Source: an uncultured Pseudomonadota bacterium
GTDB taxonomy: Bacteria; Pseudomonadota; Gammaproteobacteria; Methylococcales; Methylomonadaceae
Length of the DNA stretch: 6,174 bases
NCBI GenBank assembly: GCA_903904275.1
Contig: CAIVBX010000018.1
Coordinates: 1 to 6,174 of the forward strand
Reading direction: 5' to 3'
The notes beneath the pieces are model-generated. The model searched no databases. It was not told where the DNA came from and saw only the letters and a program-made list of their open reading frames with translations. Positions 1 through 6,174 of the stretch are shown in pieces. Position numbers and translations under genes: made by a program. How positions within the stretch are numbered: position 1 is the stretch's first letter; every line of letters begins with the position of its first letter.

Positions 1-650
1 AAAAAATTAAATCTGGCGAATACGAATTAACCGATTTTGCCCGAGCTGTTGATAAAAATGATTTCAAACTCGAAAAATCATCAACATGGTGGGCAATTCA
101 CTTAGCAATTTGTTTTTCAGAACGCAACGAACCTTACGCAAGTTTTTTCACGTCATTGGAAAATATCTCTAAAGATTGGCTGAAATTCAATGATATTAAA
201 AACAAAATTGATTCAAAAATTGAAGATGCGGCGAAAGGAAGTCTTGACCCAAATCTTGATGGCGTTTTAAAAATGTTCAAAGACGATCGCCCATTAGAAG
301 ATTTAGGATTGATTGAAATCAAAGAAAAGGAATTTATCCGTTTAGGTTCGCCAAAATTAACAGATGAAATTATCGCCCATGCGGTGGCGCGAATGAAATT
401 TCATTGTTTTAAAAGTCGTCCCAGCGTAAGTTTTTCAGAAGTTACACAAACAGGATTAGCGCATTTTTTATGCTGTTCAAATGACGAATTACGAAAACAT
501 TTACGTCGAATGGAGCAAAGTAACCATTGGAAATGGTGTTTTAGTTTTACCGAAGCGGTGAATATTGATTCGGTGTCGTTTGGAGAAGAATGCGCCCCTC
601 AAACAACAGTGTTGAAGTTGCTTCAAAGTGGCGAAAACACTTGGTTGTAA
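1..650 (+). CDS. DUF4007-domain protein, 5'-truncated by the window edge (possible BrxP C-terminal part)
   Basis: The frame is open from base 3 to the TAA at 648-650, giving 215 visible residues with no start, so the N-terminus lies outside the window. An internal TTG at 156 is not the start, because the frame upstream of it is clearly coding. The pattern resembles DUF4007: a Trp-rich helix (STWWAIHLAICFS, visible residues 27-39), then PYASFF, a helical stretch, the DRPLEDLGLI turn (95-104), a His/Arg-rich segment, and a C-terminal WCFSFTEAVNIDSVSF strand pair. DUF4007 proteins are about 300 residues, so roughly 90 residues are missing. From memory, the family occurs beside or fused to PAPS-reductase/DndC-like genes in type 4 BREX, where the component is called BrxP. 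No catalytic residues or PAPS-reductase domain are visible here. A role in nucleic-acid recognition or sulfur chemistry is inference only. Confidence 0.78.
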   Translation, partial: KIKSGEYELTDFARAVDKNDFKLEKSSTWWAIHLAICFSERNEPYASFFTSLENISKDWLKFNDIKNKIDSKIEDAAKGSLDPNLDGVLKMFKDDRPLEDLGLIEIKEKEFIRLGSPKLTDEIIAHAVARMKFHCFKSRPSVSFSEVTQTGLAHFLCCSNDELRKHLRRMEQSNHWKWCFSFTEAVNIDSVSFGEECAPQTTVLKLLQSGENTWL

Positions 651-699
651 GGAATTAAATTGACCTTCTTCCCGCCCTATTCAAAAAATCAAATCCCAC
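651..699 (+). other. Short intergenic gap with a possible 16-codon TTG mini-ORF
   Basis: This is the largest gap in the operon (49 bp) and I see no hairpin, terminator or good promoter in it. A GGA at 651-653 sits six bases before a TTG at 660. From there a 16-codon frame (MTFFPPYSKNQIPHES if TTG is read as Met) runs to a TGA at 708-710, overlapping the ATG at 700 of the next gene in another frame. The next gene has no Shine-Dalgarno of its own, so the mini-ORF could bring ribosomes to it by translational coupling. It could equally be chance, or the remains of an older N-terminus shifted out of frame. Confidence 0.25.
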
Positions 700-1164
700 A
701 TGAATCTTGAACGCGCCTTAAAAAATTGTCTAACCGATTATCACGCGCCAAATGTGCGTTATCGCCATTTAGGATTTTCCGCTAAAAATCTCAATACGCT
801 TGATAACACACTCAAAACCCTTTCGACATTATTGCCAAATTATCGCGTTTGGAATGGTGAACACCCCGACCAAACCGCTCCACCGCTAACTTGTTCACGC
901 AAAGAATTTATCAACGCTGTTTTTGAAGATTCGCCACAAGGTTTGATTATTGCTCATCCAAAATGTTGGTTAAATCGCTGGCAAATTTTAGATAAACAAG
1001 CCTTTTGGGAGGCACTCAGCATCGAACATGGTGGTCACAATGTCATTGTGATTTTTATTGAAAGTAACGAGTTTGCGACCGTCAATCATCGTTATTTTTA
1101 TCCTAAATTTTTAGAATCTACTGCAGTAACGGCGTGGATTTCGACTAAAACAAAACGTTCCTAA
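700..1164 (+). CDS. Small uncharacterised protein of a BREX operon (154 aa, possibly BrxF-like)
   Basis: I do not recognise the family with confidence. The protein is soluble, with no signal peptide or membrane segment. Its pattern is alpha/beta: an amphipathic helix with SAKNLNTLDNTLKTLSTLL (residues 27-45), a strand GLIIAHP (81-87), a Trp-rich helix with CWLNRW (89-94) and FWEAL (102-106), a strand NVIVIFI (114-120) and a final strand TAVTAWIST (141-149). Strands alternating with helices resemble a small P-loop-type fold, but there is no GxxxxGK[ST] motif, so it cannot be called a nucleotide-binding protein. Small P-loop-type BrxF proteins precede brxC in type 3 BREX, so a degenerate relative is possible; BrxB (DUF1788) seems less likely. 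ATG 700 is the first ATG after an in-frame stop at 661 and lacks a clear ribosome site; ATT 679 is an unlikely alternative. It ends 14 bp before the ATPase gene, so the two are probably co-translated. Confidence 0.75.
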   Translation: MNLERALKNCLTDYHAPNVRYRHLGFSAKNLNTLDNTLKTLSTLLPNYRVWNGEHPDQTAPPLTCSRKEFINAVFEDSPQGLIIAHPKCWLNRWQILDKQAFWEALSIEHGGHNVIVIFIESNEFATVNHRYFYPKFLESTAVTAWISTKTKRS

Positions 1165-1168
1165 CGCT

Positions 1169-1172
1169 AGGA
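1169..1172 (+). promoter_or_regulatory. Shine-Dalgarno site of the BrxC-like ATPase gene
   Basis: AGGA lies six bases before the ATG at 1179. It is the clearest ribosome site in the window, and it fixes the ATPase start at 1179 immediately after the preceding stop codon at 1162-1164. Confidence 0.6.
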
Positions 1173-1178
1173 TTTTTC

Positions 1179-4100
1179 ATGACTTCATTAAACGACCTTA
1201 TCCAAATCAATTCTACGAACTCTGATGCGGCGATTGTCGTTAATCGAGGTTTAAATAATCACAATTTAGTCGATAGTTTTGCCCCCACAAAATCCGCTGT
1301 TACTGTATTAAAACATTTGCGCGAAGCGGTTTTACCCACAGCCACCCAAGAACAACGCGCCTTAAACATCTTTGGTTCTTACGGTTCAGGAAAAAGTCAC
1401 TTAGCGGTTGTGATGGCGCATTTGCTGCGTGATGGTTCGGGCGATATTGCTTTTGAACATTTTTTTGAACGATTGCGAAATTTTGACGAATCAACACTCG
1501 CTGAAAATCTAAAAAACACTTTTTTAAACTCGAATGATGTAGACGCGAAACCGTATTTTTTGGTTTCTTTGTACGGTTCTAAAACGCCGTCGTTAGGTTC
1601 GATGTTAATGGAAGGGCTTTATGACGCGCTTGAACGACATCCTAAATTAAACCCTGCCGATCTTTTACCTGCTACCGAATACGATGTGTGCGTGAAACGC
1701 TTTGAAACGATGGTTGCAAATAAACCAGAATGGGCAAAAGCGGATTTATCCGAATGGGATTTGGCACAACACTATTTCACAACGGAAGAAATGGCTGATG
1801 ATTTAAAAAATCACCAGCCTGTTGCGTTAGAAACATTTAAAAATTGGCATCAAAAAGCGTGTGCTGGTGCAACGTTTAATCCCGCTACCGAAGGCGGCAG
1901 GAATTTTATTGATGCCTATTTTGAAGCAGGTAAAAATTTAGCCGAAAAACACGGTTATGGTGGCATTGTGGTTTTATGGGATGAGCTTGGATTAGCGTTA
2001 GAAAGCCTTATTAGTAATCCACTTCGGGATACGATTGGTGAAATTTTTGACCTTCAAACCTTTGTTCAAACAGCCTGTGCGCCTGCTCGTGGACACACGC
2101 TTTTCTTGGGTTTAACGCACATTTCATTTCAAGAATATGCGGCAAAAACGCACCTCGATGAATCTGTCAAAAATCGTTTAGAAGCTATTTTCGGACGTTT
2201 TCGAGCATTCAAAATTGAATTATCCGCCGCTGAAAGTGAAGGTTATCATTTGCTCGGAATGCAACGAATGTGGACGGATTACGGTTTGCAACAATTGGTC
2301 AATTCGCGTGTAAATCAATTAAAAATCGCCGCGATTTGCAGCGCGTTACCATTATTCAAAACGCTTGAACAAAATGCACTCAATACGTTAAGTGAAGAAA
2401 TTTATCCGCTACATCCAGTGATGGCAGCGGGTTTGTTTGCTTTATCAAAAATGGCGCAGGCGAATCGAACCGCATTGACATTCTTTAGAGAAAACGCCAA
2501 TGAGATTCTTGCTCGTCATGTTGACGAAAATGCGTTATTTGAGGGTGAACTCGTGCGATTGCCTGAATTAGTCGATTATTACGAACCGACAATTAAAGAT
2601 AAAAAATCGCATGAGTTAGAACGTTATCAACGGGCAGTCGGAAAGATTAACGCCGATGCAACAGAGCAGGAAATTCAAGGCAGAAAAGCGATTTTAAAAT
2701 TGTTATTGCTGAATGAATTATTGACTGATGAAAACTTTCAAACCAACGAAACCTTTTTGGCTTGTGCGCTCTACGATGCCGCACCGAATACCAGCGAGTC
2801 TGAAAAATTACATTTAGATTTAGCGTGGTTAAAAGGCGCAGAGTTAATTTGGAAAAATGATTTAACTCAACAATGGACATTATTAGGCGATTCGGGGGTA
2901 AATGTTGAGGGTTTGATTACAGAAAAACTCAATCATTTTGCAAGACATTCACCTGAAACGTTGCTAAAAAATTACCCTGCAATGTGTGACGATTTGTTGC
3001 CAATTCTAGGTGAACATCAATTAGATCCTTCTGCGTGTGGCATTATACGTTCTTATTGCGTTGAATTACTTACGCCGCCGATTATCAACACATTAAAACT
3101 GGATAATCCGCTCATCAGTGGCAAATTGTATTTAGTGTTAGTTAAAGACCACGACAACGTTGCTCAAGTTAAAGCGCGTATTCAAGAAACTACGCCCGCC
3201 AACATTTATTTTTGGATTCCTACCAATGGCATTTTATCCGAATCAGTGAGTTATGAAGGCACTGAATTCAACACAGAGGGTTTATTGTGTCGTTATCTTT
3301 CGATTGAATTATTACTTAAAGAAAAAACTGCGACTGACGATTTACGCCGCCAACTTCAAGCCAAACTCGAACGGACAAGACAAGATTTATTGAATTTGTT
3401 TAAAGTTTTTTATGGACGCGATGGTTTAACTAGTGGAAAAAGTGAATTATGGCAAGCAGGCACAGCACAAGCATTGAATTGTAAAAGCTGGAATGAATTT
3501 AAAAATTTATTGGCAATGCAAATAAACGCTGTCTATCCGAATGAAATTCCGATTCGCGCTAATAATATGAATGAATTGAACGACGAAAAATATACAGGTA
3601 GTCGCAAAGTTCAAAAAATTGTCGATTGTATTTTGGAATTTGAAACAAATCCCGCCTATCAAACAGATTTGCTTGGCGAAGACAAAGAAACTAGCGAACC
3701 TTCAGCGTTAATTGATGGCATTTTAGGCGCGAATGATTTGTTTATTCAGCGACATCCTAACAAATGGGACATTAAATCCATTGAAGAAACGGATGGAAAA
3801 CTGAAAGACGTATTAACGTTGATGCGTGATACGTTGTCTCGCAAACGTGAAAATCCTTATATCGTTAGTAAATTGCGTGATGAGTTAATTTCACCGCCTT
3901 ATGGTATTCCGAGTTGTAATTTGGCTATTTTTGCTGCTGTTGCGATTCGTGACAAAGTAAAACAATTGCGTTTTGGCGCGACAGGTAATGAAACAGATTT
4001 TGCGACAAATTTAAATAATGCTTTTGAAAAAGGTAGCAAAATCACCATTCGGGTGTTTGATTTTAGCAATAAACAATTGAATGCTCTGATTTTGGTTGGT

Positions 4101-4766
4101 AAGTATTTCAAACTGGTCAATTCTACTGGTAAATCTTCCGAAGAATACGCGATAGAATCGGCAAATCAGTTACGCCGCTTTGTTTCTAGCCGAGCTGATG
4201 TCGTAAAAAATTCCACTCAACTGCTCGATAAAACGAAAGATTTGGTTAAATTCTTTCAAGCCATTGCCAAATCGCCTCAAGAAATCGCCGATAAATTACT
4301 CGATTTAATCGGCAACGATTCAAGCGAACAAACGTTACATGAATTACTAAATGATTTTGAGCGTGTTGAAAATGTGAATCGCCATGATATTAAACAAACG
4401 CTGCAAAAGATTATTCCGAAAGGTATCGAAGAAAAGGCGCAACTTGTGGCGCGTTTAAATCATGAATCAGCTACACCACAAGCCAAGGCGGTTGCACAGA
4501 TTTTTGAGCAGCATCAAGACACGAATGAAATTGATGTGAAGCACGTTACGTTAGCAATGCTCAATAAACCATTTGAAGAATGCAGCGAAAAAGAAATTGG
4601 GAAATGCCAAGGGAAATTAGAAAGTTTAATTGAGCATCACACGCAACTCGAAACGCTAACAACTGAAACGCTGATTGTGCAATTACGTCAACACATTGCC
4701 TCTTCAAAATTATCGAACGACGAAATCAAAAACGCGCTGCAACAATTATTGTCTGCTTACGAGTAA
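1179..4766 (+). CDS. brxC: BrxC/PglY-like AAA-type ATPase of BREX
   Basis: This 1,195-residue cytoplasmic protein is the predicted ATPase core of the BREX system, acting with PglZ; family members are about 1,200 residues, so it looks full length. The N-terminal ATPase domain (about 1-350) carries a textbook Walker A GSYGSGKS (66-73, Lys72, Ser73) followed by His74, as is usual for BrxC. It has a Walker B strand GIVVLWDEL (262-270, Asp268/Glu269), a sensor-like strand HTLFLGLTH (306-314), and arginines 340 and 342 in IFGRFRAF as possible arginine fingers. A charged helical, perhaps winged-helix region covers about 450-500. A strand IYFWIP (676-681) follows, then a charged helix QLQAKLERTRQDLLNLF. 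PPYGIP (906-911) is a motif I associate with BrxC/PglY. The last 150 or so residues are strongly helical. There is no frameshift or missing key residue. It lies 14 bp after the small gene and 6 bp before pglZ. The family call is strong; the subtype (type 4-like) rests on the neighbours. Confidence 0.87.
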   Translation: MTSLNDLIQINSTNSDAAIVVNRGLNNHNLVDSFAPTKSAVTVLKHLREAVLPTATQEQRALNIFGSYGSGKSHLAVVMAHLLRDGSGDIAFEHFFERLRNFDESTLAENLKNTFLNSNDVDAKPYFLVSLYGSKTPSLGSMLMEGLYDALERHPKLNPADLLPATEYDVCVKRFETMVANKPEWAKADLSEWDLAQHYFTTEEMADDLKNHQPVALETFKNWHQKACAGATFNPATEGGRNFIDAYFEAGKNLAEKHGYGGIVVLWDELGLALESLISNPLRDTIGEIFDLQTFVQTACAPARGHTLFLGLTHISFQEYAAKTHLDESVKNRLEAIFGRFRAFKIELSAAESEGYHLLGMQRMWTDYGLQQLVNSRVNQLKIAAICSALPLFKTLEQNALNTLSEEIYPLHPVMAAGLFALSKMAQANRTALTFFRENANEILARHVDENALFEGELVRLPELVDYYEPTIKDKKSHELERYQRAVGKINADATEQEIQGRKAILKLLLLNELLTDENFQTNETFLACALYDAAPNTSESEKLHLDLAWLKGAELIWKNDLTQQWTLLGDSGVNVEGLITEKLNHFARHSPETLLKNYPAMCDDLLPILGEHQLDPSACGIIRSYCVELLTPPIINTLKLDNPLISGKLYLVLVKDHDNVAQVKARIQETTPANIYFWIPTNGILSESVSYEGTEFNTEGLLCRYLSIELLLKEKTATDDLRRQLQAKLERTRQDLLNLFKVFYGRDGLTSGKSELWQAGTAQALNCKSWNEFKNLLAMQINAVYPNEIPIRANNMNELNDEKYTGSRKVQKIVDCILEFETNPAYQTDLLGEDKETSEPSALIDGILGANDLFIQRHPNKWDIKSIEETDGKLKDVLTLMRDTLSRKRENPYIVSKLRDELISPPYGIPSCNLAIFAAVAIRDKVKQLRFGATGNETDFATNLNNAFEKGSKITIRVFDFSNKQLNALILVGKYFKLVNSTGKSSEEYAIESANQLRRFVSSRADVVKNSTQLLDKTKDLVKFFQAIAKSPQEIADKLLDLIGNDSSEQTLHELLNDFERVENVNRHDIKQTLQKIIPKGIEEKAQLVARLNHESATPQAKAVAQIFEQHQDTNEIDVKHVTLAMLNKPFEECSEKEIGKCQGKLESLIEHHTQLETLTTETLIVQLRQHIASSKLSNDEIKNALQQLLSAYE

Positions 4767-4772
4767 TTCATT

Positions 4773-6174
4773 ATGAGTGTGCAATTTATTTTGGATTACT
4801 TTCTTATTGATAACGAAGCCGCAATTGAAGTTCAAGCCAATGAAGAAGATGTCATATTACAAACACAACGCATTTTTCAACATTTGCGCGAACAATCGTC
4901 AGAATTATTAAGAGTACGTTTAACAAGCGAAGTTCTTTACCAACGTTTTCGAGATTTTGAAGGCTGGGAAAATGTTTTGCCAACCAAACACAAAATTCCG
5001 CGTTTAGTGTTTGCCGAAAAATTGAAAATGCCTTTACCAGATTGGTTATCGAATGAGCAGATTGTTTCGCTGAATTTGTTAAAGTCGCCATCATTTGAAT
5101 CTCGATTTAATTCATTTGAAGAAAATTTATTAGCGGCTTGCCATTCAAATTTAATTTCTGGGAATGATTTTGGTAAATTTATTCAAGCGTTAAGTCAACA
5201 ACCCCGTGCATTTTCAATGTTGCTTGACGATAAAAGGATTCAAAATTATGTTTTAAATCACCTTGAATTTGATTTAGATGTTGAGCGTGAAAATGGAATG
5301 TTACTACTTCAAACGTTAAAAAATGTTGATTTAACCACTTTTGTTGAGCGATTTACTTATCAACAGCATTTATTTTATTTACGACAATTTGCTAGTAGTT
5401 GTGCGTTAGACCTCGCGTTCCCGCCGTTAGAATTTTCAGCCGCATTATTATCTTTACCTAGATTGACGTTACCTGAAAATCAAGCGGGTGTGTTAATCGA
5501 AAAGTTCATTGCTGTTTTGCACAGCGTGAAACACAAAATTCTTTCAGATGAAATATCCGCCAACGTTTTAGCCGATTTAGTCATTGTCGATTGGTCTGCA
5601 TTATGGACGGAACTAAGAGACACGCTCGACGCAAATTCCAGCCTTATTAGCGAAGAACTTGCACAAAAAATTTCAACATTTAGTAGTCTCAAAGCGTGTG
5701 CCTTAGCTGAAAAATTAAAACAAAGTTCTTATTCATTACTCACTAGCGCGGCAAGTGTGGCAGAGGTTTTGGCATGGAGCGAAGGGTATTTTGAGTATTG
5801 CCGCCATGCGTTTTTGTACAAGCAAAAATTAGACGAAACCATTAACGGCAGCTTTACGGATTATCTACTGTCACAATCAGCACGAATTTCACTTTCCACA
5901 TCGAATTGGCAACAGTGTCATCAAAAAATCACTGAATTTTTACAAGCAAATTATTTAGTCATTGTGATTATGGTGGATGCGTTATCGGCTTTAAATCAAG
6001 ACTTGCTGCTGGCTGAACTTGAATCATTGAGTGAACAAGAACAGCTAATTTTAGATTCAAAGATGCTGTTTGCACCGTTGCCAACCACCACCGAAGTTGG
6101 CAAAAAAGCCGTTTTAACAGGCAAACCTGCAAATCAATTCATAGGTGATTATGAAAAAGCACTCCGCGAAACGT
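4773..6174 (+). CDS. pglZ: PglZ-domain protein of BREX, 3'-truncated by the window edge
   Basis: The gene starts at ATG 4773 and runs off the window after 467 complete codons; PglZ proteins usually have 650-900 residues, so the C-terminal part is missing. Residues 1 to about 385 are a helical N-terminal region without recognised motifs. The alkaline-phosphatase-superfamily core begins at a hydrophobic strand YLVIVIMVDALSA (394-406), in which Asp402 is the expected first metal ligand. The segment LPTTTEVGKKAVLTG (436-450) corresponds to the PglZ PTxT...ALL signature, with a Thr in 438-440 as the probable active-site residue. The remaining metal ligands would lie beyond the window. PglZ is the marker of BREX and related defence systems; its exact substrate is not settled, although phosphodiesterase activity has been reported for some members. 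It follows the ATPase stop by 6 bp with only a weak GAG (4761-4763) as ribosome site, so translation is probably coupled. Confidence 0.87.
   Translation, partial: MSVQFILDYFLIDNEAAIEVQANEEDVILQTQRIFQHLREQSSELLRVRLTSEVLYQRFRDFEGWENVLPTKHKIPRLVFAEKLKMPLPDWLSNEQIVSLNLLKSPSFESRFNSFEENLLAACHSNLISGNDFGKFIQALSQQPRAFSMLLDDKRIQNYVLNHLEFDLDVERENGMLLLQTLKNVDLTTFVERFTYQQHLFYLRQFASSCALDLAFPPLEFSAALLSLPRLTLPENQAGVLIEKFIAVLHSVKHKILSDEISANVLADLVIVDWSALWTELRDTLDANSSLISEELAQKISTFSSLKACALAEKLKQSSYSLLTSAASVAEVLAWSEGYFEYCRHAFLYKQKLDETINGSFTDYLLSQSARISLSTSNWQQCHQKITEFLQANYLVIVIMVDALSALNQDLLLAELESLSEQEQLILDSKMLFAPLPTTTEVGKKAVLTGKPANQFIGDYEKALRET

Noticed and set aside
134..322. Minus-strand open frame of 62 codons
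   Set aside because: It lies entirely inside the DUF4007 frame and its product is Ser/Phe-rich with no recognisable domain; it is an antisense shadow.
660..688. Promoter-like TTGACC at 660-665
   Set aside because: At normal spacing the -10 position reads AAAAAA, and the TATTCA at 678-683 is too close, so no convincing sigma-70 promoter exists here.
1300..1497. Minus-strand open frame opposite the Walker A region
   Set aside because: The + strand here codes the conserved ATPase P-loop, so the reverse frame is a by-product of codon use.
2647..2880. Minus-strand open frame of 77 codons
   Set aside because: It is fully inside the ATPase gene, with a basic and Trp/His-rich composition typical of reverse-frame translation.
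3899..4120. Minus-strand open frame of 73 codons
   Set aside because: It overlaps the conserved PPYGIP part of the ATPase on the other strand; no domain is recognised.
4852..5094. Minus-strand open frame of 80 codons
   Set aside because: It is antisense to the coding N-terminal region of pglZ and matches no known family.
5480..5692. Minus-strand open frame of 70 codons
   Set aside because: It is antisense to pglZ; the Ser/Ala/Leu-rich product looks like chance translation.
1..6174. Dnd/Ssp phosphorothioation or DISARM system
   Set aside because: No DndB, DndD, SspB or DISARM helicase/phospholipase D gene is visible, while the BrxC-like ATPase followed by PglZ is the BREX signature.

Overview
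The window is a slice of one tightly packed operon on the + strand that looks like a BREX-family (bacteriophage exclusion) defence locus. The layout fits a type 4-like BREX best. Four protein genes are visible, with gaps of only 6 to 49 bp. They are the 3' part of a DUF4007-domain gene (to 650), a small uncharacterised gene (700-1164), a very large BrxC/PglY-like AAA-type ATPase (1179-4766) and the 5' part of a PglZ alkaline-phosphatase-superfamily gene (4773 to the window end). No gene on the - strand is supported, and I see no RNA gene, CRISPR array, insertion sequence, terminator or convincing promoter. The promoter presumably lies upstream of the window.

The strongest calls are the ATPase and PglZ. 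The ATPase has a clean Walker A (GSYGSGKS), a Walker B (IVVLWDEL), the PPYGIP motif I associate with BrxC/PglY, and about 1,200 residues, which is normal for the family. PglZ shows the metal-binding strand (VIVIMVDALSA) and the PTTTEVGKKAVLTG segment of its catalytic core. A BrxC-like ATPase next to PglZ is the conserved heart of every BREX subtype. No methyltransferase lies between them, and a DUF4007 protein (a family I remember as linked to PAPS-reductase/DndC-like sulfur-transfer genes) precedes them. Together these point to the type 4 arrangement (brxP-brxC-pglZ-brxL). If so, a PAPS-reductase domain should lie just upstream and a Lon-like BrxL gene downstream. Neither is in the window, so the subtype is an inference.

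By known BREX logic, the ATPase and PglZ would act together in the cytoplasm in a complex that blocks phage DNA replication. The DUF4007/PAPS-reductase part may supply self/non-self marking or another sulfur-dependent step. The 154-residue protein between DUF4007 and the ATPase is the least explained component and the best candidate for something new.

The organism is AT-rich, with Gram-negative-looking short Shine-Dalgarno sites and compact operon structure. An AT-rich proteobacterium, perhaps a gammaproteobacterium, is plausible, but the window holds no taxonomic marker and this is a weak guess.
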